Of a stretch of 64,000 nucleotides of DNA, positions 46,294-55,134 are shown one piece after another; positions within the stretch are counted from its first letter, which is position 1, and the number at the start of each line of letters is the position of its first letter. Position numbers and translations under genes: made by a program. Origin of the DNA: Nocardioides jishulii (GTDB taxonomy: Bacteria > Actinomycetota > Actinomycetes > Propionibacteriales > Nocardioidaceae). The notes below the pieces were generated by a model. That model was given only the letters and a program-made list of their open reading frames with translations. It did no database searches and had not been told where the DNA came from. The DNA lies in assembly GCF_006007965.1 (NCBI RefSeq), contig NZ_CP040748.1, forward strand, positions 3,348,001-3,412,000. Direction: 5' to 3'.

Positions 46294-47432
46294 CTCTCCT
46301 CGGACTCGGCGTGATCGGCTCGTCCTCCATGGAGAACGAGCACCGCCTCCCGCTCCACCCGGACCACATCCCCGGCCTCGACGCCGACCTCCGCGCCCGG
46401 ATGAGGCTCGAGCACGGCTACGGCGCCCGGTTCGGCGTCTCCGACGACGATCTTGCCGAGCACGTGGCCGGGTTCGCGTCGCGCGAGGAGCTGCTGGCCG
46501 AGTCCGACGTCGTCCTGCTCCCGAAGCCGCAGCACGCCGATGTCGCCGCGATGGGCACCGGCACCGTGCTGTGGGGCTGGCCGCACTGCGTGCAGGACGC
46601 CGAGCTCACCCAGATCGCCATCGACCGGCAGCTCACGCTGATCGCCTTCGAGGCGATGAACCACTGGCGCAGCGACGGCGGCTTCGGCCTGCACGTCTTC
46701 CACAAGAACAACGAGCTGGCCGGCTACAGCTCGGTGCTGCACTCGCTCGCGCTGGCGGGCCTGACGGGCGACTACGGGCGCCGCCTGAGCGCCGTGGTGA
46801 TCGGCTTCGGTGCCACCGCGCGCGGAGCCGTGACTGCGCTCAAGGCGCACGGGGTGCACGACGTCGCGGTCCTCACCCACCGGGGCGTGACGGCCGTGGG
46901 TTCACCGATCCACTCGGTGCTGATCCGGCAGTTCGACCACGATCCCGACGACGCCGACGTGAGCCACGTGATCACTGACGCGGGCCGTGAGCCCCTGGCG
47001 GGCTACCTCGCCGAGAACGACATCGTCGTCAACTGCACGCTCCAGGACCCCAACCACCCGCTCATGTACCTGCGCGACGACGACCTGGCCGCCTTCAGGC
47101 CGGGCAGCCTCATCGTCGACGTCTCCTGCGACCGAGGCATGGGCTTCAGCTGGGCGCGACCGACGACCTTCGACGAGCCGACGTTCGTCGTGGGCGACAA
47201 CATCCTCTACTACGGCGTGGACCACAGCCCGTCCTACCTGTGGAACTCCGCCACCTGGGAGAACAGCAACGCGCTGATCCCCTTCATCCGCCCGGTGCTC
47301 GAGGGAGCCAGCGGCTGGGACGCCGACGAGACCCTGTCCCGAGCGATCGAGATCCGCGAGGGACGGGTGGTCAACCCGGCGATCCTCACCTTCCAGGGAC
47401 GCGCGGAGACACACCCGTACGCCCTGGACTGA
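46290..47432 (+). CDS. N5-(carboxyethyl)ornithine synthase / alanine dehydrogenase-family oxidoreductase
   Basis: 380 aa, AlaDH/PNT fold. N-terminal SSSMENEHRLPLHPDHIPGL and VVLLPKPQHADVAAM correspond to the catalytic domain; the nucleotide site is AVVIGFGATARGAVTALKAH; the later IVDVSCDRGMGFSWARPTTF and YYGVDHSPSYLWNSATWENS are typical of the carboxyethylornithine synthase branch, which reductively couples ornithine or lysine with pyruvate. GTG 46290 overlaps the stop of the 49-aa gene. It is clearly distinct from the true ald at 37000. Substrate not proven. Confidence 0.8.
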   Translation: MTLLGLGVIGSSSMENEHRLPLHPDHIPGLDADLRARMRLEHGYGARFGVSDDDLAEHVAGFASREELLAESDVVLLPKPQHADVAAMGTGTVLWGWPHCVQDAELTQIAIDRQLTLIAFEAMNHWRSDGGFGLHVFHKNNELAGYSSVLHSLALAGLTGDYGRRLSAVVIGFGATARGAVTALKAHGVHDVAVLTHRGVTAVGSPIHSVLIRQFDHDPDDADVSHVITDAGREPLAGYLAENDIVVNCTLQDPNHPLMYLRDDDLAAFRPGSLIVDVSCDRGMGFSWARPTTFDEPTFVVGDNILYYGVDHSPSYLWNSATWENSNALIPFIRPVLEGASGWDADETLSRAIEIREGRVVNPAILTFQGRAETHPYALD

Positions 47433-47435
47433 GGC

Positions 47436-47450
47436 CGGCGCCGAGCGCCG
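47436..47450. terminator. Short hairpin between converging genes
   Basis: CGGCGC/GCGCCG with loop CGA, in the 24-bp gap between the stop of the AlaDH-family gene and the stop of the helicase gene. Confidence 0.45.
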
Positions 47451-47456
47451 ACCACG

Positions 47457-50400
47457 TCAGGCGAAGAGCTCGCGGACGTCGTCGGCATCCAGGCCGCTGC
47501 CCACTGCTCCCTCGCCCGAGAAGACCGCGGCGAAGAGGTCGGCCTTGCGCTGCTTGAGCGCCATCACCTTCTCCTCGATGGTGCCGGCGGAGACCAGGCG
47601 GTAGACCATCACGTGCTGCGACTGGCCGATGCGGTGCGCCCGGTCGACCGCCTGGTTCTCGGCGGCCGGGTTCCACCACGGGTCGAGCACGAAGACGTAG
47701 TCGGCCTCGGTCAGGGTCAGGCCCACCCCGCCGGCCTTGAGGCTGATCAGGAACGCGTCGCCGTCGCCCTCCTTGAAGGCCTCGATCTCGGCGCCCCGGT
47801 GGCGGGTCGAGCCGTCGAGGTAGCGCACCGTCAGACCGGCGGCCTCGATCCGCCGGCGTGCCCGCTTGAGGAAGCTGGTGAACTGGCTGAAGACCAGCGC
47901 GCGGTGGCCCTCGGCGGACAGCTCGACGAGGTGCTCGACCAGGGCATCGAGCTTCGCCGAGCCGATGCCCTCGTGCTCCTCGTCGACGAGCGCCGGGTCG
48001 AGGCTCAGCTGGCGCAGGCGGGTCAGCGCACTGAAGATCGCCACCCGGTTGCTGCCGAAGTCGTCGACCAGGCCGAGGATCGACTGCCGCTCGCGCTGCA
48101 GCCAGGTGTCGTAGATGCGCTGGTGGGCCGCGCCCAGCGGCACCAGGAGCACCTGCTCCTGCTTGGGCGGCAGGTCGGCGGCGACGAGGTCCTTCGTACG
48201 CCGCAGCACGAACGGCCGCACCCTCGCGCGGAAGCGGGCCAACGCCTCGGGGTCACCGCGCTTCTCGACCGGCTGCACCACCTGCTCGAGGAACTTCTGC
48301 GGCCACGGATAGAGCCCCGGCGCCGTGATCGACAGCAACGACCACAGCTCCATCAGCCTGTTCTCGAAGGGCGTCCCGGTCACGGCCAGCCGGAACGGCG
48401 CCTCCACCCGGCTCACGGCCTGGTAGGTCTTGCTCTGGTGGTTCTTGATCGCCTGCGCCTCGTCGAGCACGAGCCCGCCCCACTCCCGATCGGCGTAGGC
48501 ATCGGCCTCCAACCGCAGCAGCGTGTACGAGGTCACGACGACGTCGGCTCCCGCCACGACCTCGGCGAAGGACTCCCGGCGACGGGCCGCGGAGGCCTCC
48601 ACCACCGTCACCGTGAGCCCTGGCGTGTGCCGCGCTGCCTCCGAGGCCCACGCCGTCATCACGCTCGTCGGTGCGACCACCAGGAACGGCGCTGCACCCT
48701 GAGCCCGCGCGTGGCTGATCAGGGCCAACGTCTGCAGCGTCTTGCCCAGCCCCATGTCGTCGGCGAGGATCCCGCCGAGGCCGAGCTGCCAGAGCAGCGC
48801 CAGCCAGCGGATCCCGTCCTGCTGGTAGGGCCGGGGCGTGCTCACCAGGCCGCTCACCTCGACCTCGGGCAAGCCGTCGATCCCGATCAACGCCTGCGCC
48901 GCCTCCACCCAGCGGGCGGCCCGGGCGTCCATCACGCCGAGCTCCGCGAGCTCGGCCCACAGGCCCAGGTCGTGCTCGCCGACCCGCAGCCCGTCACGGC
49001 GGGCCTCCTTGATCTCCCCCGCCGCGGCGACCAGCTCGGCCAGACGCCTGAACTCCGGGCGATCGGTCGCCAGGTGCAGGCCGCTCGGCAGCACCAGCCG
49101 CGGCTGTCCGGTGGTGAGCGCGGACAGCAGGTCGGTGAGCGGCACCTGCTCGCCCTCGACGTCGATCACCACCCGGAGGTCGAGCCAGTCGGTGGACGCC
49201 CCCTCGACGTCGTCGTCGGGCGCAGCGAACTCGATCGTGGGGGCCTCCACGGCGCCGCGGAAGTCGGGCCGCTGCCCGGTCTCCACGACCTCGATGCCCT
49301 CGTGGGCCTCGAGCCGGGGGAGGTCGTCGGCGACGAAGTCGACCGCGGCCGAGCCGGCCACGCCTGCGCGGGGCTGGAGGTGGTCCCACTCCCCAGCAGC
49401 GGCGAGCAGCGCGCGCTCGGCAGCAGGACGACGTACGTTCAGGGCCCGGGCCCCGCCCTCGAGCGGGTAGGTGGTGCCGCCCTCCGCCGTCGGGTAGCGC
49501 CACTGCCACGTGACCTCGGCCCGCACCCCCTCCCAGGCGACGAGCACCTGCAGCCGCGGCGGTGCCTCGTCGACGAGCTCGAGGGAGCCGTCGGAGGAGG
49601 TGACCTCGAGGTGCTGGCGCAGCCGAGGCAGGTAGTCGGTCTCGAAGGCGGCGCGGTCAGCCGCCGGCACCGTGAGCCCGTGGCCGCGCTGGTGGAGCTG
49701 GGCCACGACCTCGGGCAGGCGCTGCTGCAGCGGTGCGAGCACGAGGTGCACCTTCGGGTGCGCCGCGGTCGAGTTCGCCCGCGCCGGCGAGACCAGGGCG
49801 ACGGTGTGCGGCTCGCGGCCCAGCAGCAGCAGGTCGCCACCGCTGAAGAGCCTCCCGTCGTGCCACACCCCGAGGTCCAGCCGGGCACCGCCGTCGTCGG
49901 TCCGGACGTCGAGTGCCGCGACGACGGGGTCCGCCACGTGGACCGCGGAGACCCGCTCGCCGCCGATCAACGGGATCCCGGCTTCCTGGGCCTCGTGCAG
50001 CAGCTCGGGCAGCTGCGGACCGATCGTGGTCAGGTCCAGCACGTCGCGAGGCGCGGCCCCGGGGACGGCGCGGACGAACCGGTGCAGGACGGCGAGCTGG
50101 TCGAGGTCGTGCGTGTCGTCGTACTGCGGACTCTCGGCGTGCGCCCAGGTGATGCCGGTCTTGATCCAGTTGTCCCGGGCGCCCTGACGCATCGGGCGCA
50201 GCCACAGCCGGTGGGCGGCATCGTCGTGCGAGCGGTAGCGGCGCCGGGTCGGCACCGGGATCTCGAACTGCAGCGCCAGCTTGCGCCGTACGCCTGGGGC
50301 CGGCCGCTCCTGCTCGAGGGGGGTGAGCACCTGGTCGAGGCTGCGCTGCCAGGCAGGCGTGGCCGCGACCGGGCGCAGCGACTCCGCCGAGCGCACCTCC

Positions 50401-50669
50401 TGCAGCAAGGCCACCGCGTGCTTGCAGCGACGGACGACCGGGCAGTCGCAGGTGGAGTCGATCCGCGCGTCGTCGACGACGACGGTGACTCGGTAGGGCG
50501 CAGCCCGGCTGCCGACCACCGTCCCGGTGACCTCGAACGCGCCGTCGGCCAGGTCGGTGACCTTCAGGGACCGCACCCTGCGGGTCGCGGCGTACCTGCG
50601 CCCGCGAGCGATGGTGCCGGGGTCGAACGCCGCGTAGAGCGCAGCGTCGCTGATCGTCACCCGTGGCAC
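47457..50669 (-). CDS. SWIM zinc finger SNF2-family helicase/ATPase
   Basis: 1070 aa. N-terminal SWIM zinc finger STCDCPVVRRCKHAVALLQ (residues about 72-90), a middle domain of unknown fold (about 130-600), then SNF2 motor: ILADDMGLGKTLQTLALIS (I), VVAPTSVMTAW (Ia), GGLVLDEAQAIKNHQSKTYQ (II, DEAQ box), AVTGTPFENRLMELWSLLS (III), and C-terminal SLKAGGVGLTLTEADYVFVL (V) and ENQAVDRAHRIGQSQHVMVY (VI). DNA translocase of the RapA/HepA-like bacterial SNF2 group; exact role in transcription recycling, repair or defence not known. GTG start with weak site. Stand-alone, divergent from the MFS gene. Confidence 0.92.
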   Translation of the reverse strand: MPRVTISDAALYAAFDPGTIARGRRYAATRRVRSLKVTDLADGAFEVTGTVVGSRAAPYRVTVVVDDARIDSTCDCPVVRRCKHAVALLQEVRSAESLRPVAATPAWQRSLDQVLTPLEQERPAPGVRRKLALQFEIPVPTRRRYRSHDDAAHRLWLRPMRQGARDNWIKTGITWAHAESPQYDDTHDLDQLAVLHRFVRAVPGAAPRDVLDLTTIGPQLPELLHEAQEAGIPLIGGERVSAVHVADPVVAALDVRTDDGGARLDLGVWHDGRLFSGGDLLLLGREPHTVALVSPARANSTAAHPKVHLVLAPLQQRLPEVVAQLHQRGHGLTVPAADRAAFETDYLPRLRQHLEVTSSDGSLELVDEAPPRLQVLVAWEGVRAEVTWQWRYPTAEGGTTYPLEGGARALNVRRPAAERALLAAAGEWDHLQPRAGVAGSAAVDFVADDLPRLEAHEGIEVVETGQRPDFRGAVEAPTIEFAAPDDDVEGASTDWLDLRVVIDVEGEQVPLTDLLSALTTGQPRLVLPSGLHLATDRPEFRRLAELVAAAGEIKEARRDGLRVGEHDLGLWAELAELGVMDARAARWVEAAQALIGIDGLPEVEVSGLVSTPRPYQQDGIRWLALLWQLGLGGILADDMGLGKTLQTLALISHARAQGAAPFLVVAPTSVMTAWASEAARHTPGLTVTVVEASAARRRESFAEVVAGADVVVTSYTLLRLEADAYADREWGGLVLDEAQAIKNHQSKTYQAVSRVEAPFRLAVTGTPFENRLMELWSLLSITAPGLYPWPQKFLEQVVQPVEKRGDPEALARFRARVRPFVLRRTKDLVAADLPPKQEQVLLVPLGAAHQRIYDTWLQRERQSILGLVDDFGSNRVAIFSALTRLRQLSLDPALVDEEHEGIGSAKLDALVEHLVELSAEGHRALVFSQFTSFLKRARRRIEAAGLTVRYLDGSTRHRGAEIEAFKEGDGDAFLISLKAGGVGLTLTEADYVFVLDPWWNPAAENQAVDRAHRIGQSQHVMVYRLVSAGTIEEKVMALKQRKADLFAAVFSGEGAVGSGLDADDVRELFA

Positions 50670-50790
50670 GACGTCAAGGCTGTCACACCCGCGGGCGGGC
50701 CCACGGCACGGGACGCAAGGGTCCTAAGGCCCGTTCCCAAAGCGGCCGGGCGGGCGCACACTGCAAAGGAGTCCGTCGCAAGGAGGCCTG

Positions 50791-52848
50791 ATGACCACCA
50801 CCGCCGAGCTGCCCTCCCGTGCGGCGCCGTCGCCTCCGGTGGCCCTCGTCGGACGGGCCCGCATCGCGGCCTTCGCCACCATCGCGATGGGCATGCTGCT
50901 GGCAGCCCTCGACGCGACGATCGTCTCCACCGCGCTGCCCACGATCGTCGGCGACCTCGGCGGCGGCAACCACGTCTCGTGGGTGGTGACCTCCTACCTG
51001 TTGGCGCAGACCGCGACCACGGTGGTCGTGGGCAAGCTGGGTGACCAGTTCGGGCGTACGCGCGTCTTCCAGCTCAGCGTCGTCGTCTTCATCCTCGGTT
51101 CCGCCCTCTGCGGCCTGTCGGAGGGCATGGCGTGGCTGATCGGGTCGCGGGCGATCCAGGGGATCGGCGCGGGCGGCCTGTCCGTCACGGCGACCGCGCT
51201 GATCGCCGACATCATCCCGCTGCGAGAGCGCGGCAAGTTCCAGGGAGCGTTGGGCGCCGTCTTCGGGGTCGCGACCGTGATCGGCCCGCTCCTCGGAGGG
51301 CTGCTCACCGACGGCTTCAGCTGGCGCTGGTGCTTCTACGTCAACGTGCCGCTCGCCGCGCTCGTGATCCTCGCGGCCCGGTTCACGATCCCCCTCGTCC
51401 CCGGTGGGGCCAAGCCCCGGATCGACTACGCCGGCATGACCGCTGTGGCGCTGGGCGCCTCGATGCTGATCCTGGCGACCAGCTTCGGCGGCACGACCTA
51501 CGCGTGGGGCTCCTGGCAGATCATCGGGCTCCTGGTGGGCGGTGTGGTGGTGCTCGGCGTCTTCGTGCTGATCGAGACCAGGGCCGCCGAGCCCATCCTG
51601 CCGATACGGCTCTTCCGGTCGAAGGTCTTCGCCGACTGCTGCGCACTGAGCTTCGTCGTGGGCTTCACGATGCTGGGGGCGATGACCTTCCTCCCGACGT
51701 TCTTCCAGTACGTCGAGGGCGCCAGCGCCACCTTCTCGGGGATCCGGATGCTGCCTCTGGTGATCGGGCTGATGATCACCGCGACGGCCAGCGGCAACGT
51801 CGTGAGCAAGACCGGCCACTACAAGATCTTCCCGGTCGTGGGCGGCCTGGTCATGGCCCTCGGCCTCTTCCTGCTCTCGCGGATGGACGCCTCGACCCGG
51901 GTGGACGTCTCGTCGCTCTACCTCTTCATCCTCGGCCTCGGCATCGGGATGAGCATGCAGATCCTCACGATCATCGTGCAGAGCTCGGTGGCGTACGCCG
52001 ACCTCGGCGTCGCGACGTCGGGGGTGACCTTCTTCCGCACCATGGGAAGTGCCTTCGGCGCCGCCATCTTCGGGACGCTCTACTCCAACTTCCTCAAGGG
52101 CCGGCTCCCGGAGGCGATCGCCGAGAGTCCCGGGGTGAGACCAGCCGACCTGAAGACACCGAGCGCGCTGCATTCCTTGGACGCCGGCGTCATCAGCAAG
52201 ATCGTCGATGCCTACGCCTACTCCCTCACGCACGTCTTCCTCTGGGCAGTGCCGGTGGCGCTGGTCGCGTTCGTCCTCGCGGTGCTGCTGCCGCGGGTGA
52301 AGCTCCACGACACCGTCGCGCCGGAGGCCAACGACCTCGGCTCCGGCTTCGCCGCCCCGGAGTCGCTGCACAGCGGGGAGATCCTGGCCCGCCGGATCGC
52401 GCAGCTGCTCTACGGAGAGCGGCGCGACCGGGTGCTCGAGCTGCTCCAGTCGGACGAACCCGACCTCAACGCGGCCGACGTCTGGGCGATCGTCCAGGTG
52501 AACGGGCTCACCGGGTCCGGGCGCCGGGCCGACGTGGTCCAGCTCGCGTGGTCGCGGCAGCTGCCGTCCGCGGTCCTGGAGCCGATCTTCCGCAGGGTGT
52601 CGGAGGCGGGATACGTCGAGGGCCCCCTGGACGACCTCACCCTGACCCCCCGTGGCCATGCCGCGGTGGACCGGCTCCGCGAGAGCCTCACCCAGTGGGT
52701 CCTCACCCACCTGGAGGGGATGGGCGACGAGGACCCCGACGACGTGCGTGACGCGATCGCCACCTCGGTCCGGCGCATCGTGATCGAGCGTGCCGACCCG
52801 CCGGAGAAGTCGGCCCCGCCGGACGCGGACCTACCGGACGCTGCCTGA
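50791..52848 (+). CDS. MFS drug:H+ antiporter (DHA2) with C-terminal winged-helix-like domain
   Basis: 685 aa, start ATG with AAGGAGG four bases upstream. Residues 1-505 are a 14-helix EmrB/QacA-type exporter: LLAALDATIVSTALPTIVGD, GKLGDQFGRTRVF (motif A) and FGVATVIGPLLGGLLTDGFS (motif C). A cytoplasmic tail of about 170 residues follows: LLYGERRDRVLELLQS, VVQLAWSRQLPSAVLEPIFR, LTLTPRGHAAVDRLRESLTQ, which reads like a MarR/PadR-type winged helix (wing strand then TPRG turn). Ordinary DHA2 proteins are about 500 aa, so this is a fusion of exporter and DNA- or ligand-binding-like module. Substrate and function of the tail unknown. Confidence 0.88.
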   Translation: MTTTAELPSRAAPSPPVALVGRARIAAFATIAMGMLLAALDATIVSTALPTIVGDLGGGNHVSWVVTSYLLAQTATTVVVGKLGDQFGRTRVFQLSVVVFILGSALCGLSEGMAWLIGSRAIQGIGAGGLSVTATALIADIIPLRERGKFQGALGAVFGVATVIGPLLGGLLTDGFSWRWCFYVNVPLAALVILAARFTIPLVPGGAKPRIDYAGMTAVALGASMLILATSFGGTTYAWGSWQIIGLLVGGVVVLGVFVLIETRAAEPILPIRLFRSKVFADCCALSFVVGFTMLGAMTFLPTFFQYVEGASATFSGIRMLPLVIGLMITATASGNVVSKTGHYKIFPVVGGLVMALGLFLLSRMDASTRVDVSSLYLFILGLGIGMSMQILTIIVQSSVAYADLGVATSGVTFFRTMGSAFGAAIFGTLYSNFLKGRLPEAIAESPGVRPADLKTPSALHSLDAGVISKIVDAYAYSLTHVFLWAVPVALVAFVLAVLLPRVKLHDTVAPEANDLGSGFAAPESLHSGEILARRIAQLLYGERRDRVLELLQSDEPDLNAADVWAIVQVNGLTGSGRRADVVQLAWSRQLPSAVLEPIFRRVSEAGYVEGPLDDLTLTPRGHAAVDRLRESLTQWVLTHLEGMGDEDPDDVRDAIATSVRRIVIERADPPEKSAPPDADLPDAA

Positions 52849-52876
52849 CGCTGCCTGAGCGCGGCAGGATGGGGCC

Positions 52877-53641
52877 GTGACCGACCCCGGGACGCCCACC
52901 GCCGACGACGTACGCTCCGCCCTCGCCCGGGTCGCCGACCCTGACGACGCGCTCAACCACGCGCGGTTCTTCCAGACCCAGCCCGGCGGCTACGGCGAGG
53001 GCGACGTCTTCATCGGCGTGCGCGTGCCGAAGGTGCGGACGGTGGCGAAGACGTACGCCGCCCTCCCGCTCGTCGAGATCCGCGACCTGCTGGACGACGT
53101 CGAGCACGAGCACCGCCTCACGGCCCTGGTCATCGCGGTCGAGGCCTTCAAGCGGGCGTTGCGCCCGCGTACCCGCGACGACGACCTGCGCCGACGCCTC
53201 CACGCGCTCCACCTCGACGCGGTGCGGGCCGGGTGCGTCGACAACTGGGACCTGGTCGATGTCTCCGCCGAGTGGCTGGTCGGCGAGCACGTGCGTACGT
53301 CCGGGGCCGGCACCGCCCTCATCCACACGCTCGCGGGCGACGAGGACCTGTGGCGGCGCCGCGTCGGGATCCTCGCGACCTTCGCCCACACCAAGGCGGG
53401 CGACCCACAACCGACGTTCGCCGTGGCCGAGCAGGTGCTGGCCGACCGGCGCGACCTCGTCCAGAAGGCGACGGGCTGGATGCTGCGTGAGGTCGGGAAG
53501 CGGATCGACCGCGCCCAGCTCGTCGACTTCCTCACCGAGCACGCGGGAGACATGGGGCGCACCGCACTCTCCTACGCCACCGAGCACCTGGACGCCGACC
53601 TCCGCGCGCACCTGCGGTCGCTGCCGCCGTCGTCGACGTGA
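52877..53641 (+). CDS. DNA alkylation repair protein, AlkD-like
   Basis: 254 aa all-helical HEAT-like DNA glycosylase that removes alkylated purines. Marks: NHARFFQTQPGGYGEGDVFI and GVRVPKVRTVAKTYAALPL (N-terminal signature), CVDNWDLVDVSAEWLVG (the D-N-W-D substrate-site segment) and DLVQKATGWMLREVGKR (the W-M-L-R-E-x-G motif). GTG 52877 is six bases after CAGGAT without Shine-Dalgarno, so possibly leaderless. Followed after about 100 bp by the sirtuin gene, which has its own RBS. Confidence 0.93.
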   Translation: MTDPGTPTADDVRSALARVADPDDALNHARFFQTQPGGYGEGDVFIGVRVPKVRTVAKTYAALPLVEIRDLLDDVEHEHRLTALVIAVEAFKRALRPRTRDDDLRRRLHALHLDAVRAGCVDNWDLVDVSAEWLVGEHVRTSGAGTALIHTLAGDEDLWRRRVGILATFAHTKAGDPQPTFAVAEQVLADRRDLVQKATGWMLREVGKRIDRAQLVDFLTEHAGDMGRTALSYATEHLDADLRAHLRSLPPSST

Positions 53642-53738
53642 CTAGTGACCACCAGGTGGACACAATGGATGGCTGGCGTCCCGGCCGGGGTGCCCGAAGG
53701 ACGCCGAGCAGCGGCACACCACCCCAGGAGATTCGCGC

Positions 53739-54431
53739 ATGAAGGTCGTCGTGCTGACAGGAGCCGGCATCTCCGCCGAGAGCGGCGTGCCGACCTTCCG
53801 CGACAGTGACGGACTGTGGGAGGGCCACGACGTCATGGAGGTGGCCACGCCCGAGGGCTTCGCCGCCAACCCCGTGCTCGTGCAGCGCTTCTACGACCTG
53901 CGCCGCGCCCACCTCGCCAAGGTCGAGCCCAACGCGGCGCACGTCGCGCTCGCCCGTCTCGAGGAGTCGCTCGGCGACGACCTGCTCGTGATCACCCAGA
54001 ACGTCGACGACCTGCACGAGCGTGCCGGCTCGACCCGGGTGCTGCACATGCACGGCGAGCTGCTCTCCGCGCTGTGCCTCTCCTGCGGGGCGCGCTTCCC
54101 CTGGGAGACCGACCTCTCCGACTCCCCGCCCTGCCCCGCCTGCGGAGAGTCCACCCTGCGCCCCGACGTGGTGTGGTTCGGCGAGATCCCCTACCGCATG
54201 GACGAGGCGCTCCAGGCCCTCCAGGAAGCCGACCTCTTCGTCGCGGTCGGCACCTCGGCCCAGGTGCAGCCAGCGGCCGCCTTCGTCCACTGGGCCGCCG
54301 AGCAGGGCGCCCGGACGCTCGAGATCAACCTCGCCGGGACCATCTCCACCGACGACTTCGACGAGTCCCGGCAGGGCCGCGCGGGCGACCTCCTGCCGCA
54401 GTGGGTCGAGGAGCTCCTGGCCGAGGGCTGA
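53739..54431 (+). CDS. cobB: NAD-dependent protein deacylase (sirtuin, CobB type)
   Basis: 230 aa. Removes acyl groups from lysine using NAD. Motifs: VVLTGAGISAESGVPTFRD, VITQNVDDLHERAGS, catalytic His in LHMHGEL, a four-cysteine zinc site (CLSCGARF and CPACGES), GTSAQVQPAA and LEINLAGT. The helix FYDLRRAHL has the Y-x-x-R pair typical of class III (desuccinylase-capable) sirtuins. AGGAG lies upstream of ATG 53739. Partner acyltransferase not linked. Confidence 0.94.
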   Translation: MKVVVLTGAGISAESGVPTFRDSDGLWEGHDVMEVATPEGFAANPVLVQRFYDLRRAHLAKVEPNAAHVALARLEESLGDDLLVITQNVDDLHERAGSTRVLHMHGELLSALCLSCGARFPWETDLSDSPPCPACGESTLRPDVVWFGEIPYRMDEALQALQEADLFVAVGTSAQVQPAAAFVHWAAEQGARTLEINLAGTISTDDFDESRQGRAGDLLPQWVEELLAEG

Positions 54432-54494
54432 CCTGCCCGGCCCGCAGGGTTGACCTGCACCGCCCGCTGGGCTGACCTGCCCGCCCTCAGGGCC
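54429..54494. repeat. Three imperfect 22-bp tandem units
   Basis: Each unit starts with TTGACCTGC or CTGACCTGC and ends in a GGG or GCC run. Located between the sirtuin stop and the 3' end of the minus-strand MDMPI gene, overlapping the latter's stop. May be a slippage product; could fold as terminator. Confidence 0.4.
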
Positions 54495-55134
54495 AAGGCG
54501 GCAACGCCGGCAGTCCCGGCCGTCCACGGCCCACCAGCCACGCCAACGTCTGCCGCTCGTCGAGCCCCGGCGGCACCTCGACGTCGGGCGCTCGCTTCGG
54601 CAGCCGACGCAGCTCACCGGGCAGCACGAAGGAGACGAACTCGTCCGACCAGTCGTCGGGGGTGAAGCCGAGGCCCAGGTCGACCCGGTGGATCTCCACC
54701 TCACGCCACCGGGTGAGGAGCAGGCGCGTCGCGGGCCGCAGGTGCCCGTCCCAGTCGAGGGCGTACGCCCACCCCTCCGGGTCCACCGCGCGCACGGCCG
54801 CCAGGCAACGGGCGTCGGCAGCGACGAGGTCGTTCACGAGGGCGCCGACAGGCTGGAGCGCACTGCTCTCGATGTCGGCGGCACGGCCCGACGCTCCCCC
54901 GGGGTAGCGCACCGCAGGGGTGCGGGTGCGTGCTCCCTCGGCCATCCGTGTCGTGGAGTCGGCCTGGCGGGCGAGGTGCGCGACCACGTGCGCGCGGTCC
55001 CAGCCCGGCAGCGGGCTGGGTGCGTCGACCTGCCGCTGGGTCACGCCCGCCAGCTGGGCCTCGAGGGCAGCGTGGCTGCGGGCCACCTGCTCGATGAGCG
55101 CGGGCGCCTCGGCGGGCGTGGGCAGCGGGGTCAT
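54487..55134 (-). CDS. Maleylpyruvate isomerase (mycothiol-dependent) family protein
   Basis: 215 aa, DinB/MDMPI four-helix fold. LPGWDRAHVVAHLARQAD carries the metal-ligand His pair and TRWREVEIHRVDLGLGFTPDDW the second metal site, as in mycothiol-dependent maleylpyruvate isomerase. ATG 55134 overlaps the stop of the histidine kinase upstream (ATGA), so they are coupled. The gentisate pathway partners are absent here, so the reaction is likely another mycothiol-linked transformation. Its presence supports a mycothiol-producing actinobacterium. Confidence 0.85.
   Translation of the reverse strand: MTPLPTPAEAPALIEQVARSHAALEAQLAGVTQRQVDAPSPLPGWDRAHVVAHLARQADSTTRMAEGARTRTPAVRYPGGASGRAADIESSALQPVGALVNDLVAADARCLAAVRAVDPEGWAYALDWDGHLRPATRLLLTRWREVEIHRVDLGLGFTPDDWSDEFVSFVLPGELRRLPKRAPDVEVPPGLDERQTLAWLVGRGRPGLPALPPWP

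Noticed and set aside
47613..51044. Plus-strand open frame of 1143 codons opposite the SNF2 helicase
   Set aside because: Shadow of the helicase gene; sequence is Arg/Gly/Leu/Val-rich and runs across the divergent promoter.
54429..54494. CRISPR-like repeat
   Set aside because: Only three imperfect units, no unique spacers, no cas genes.
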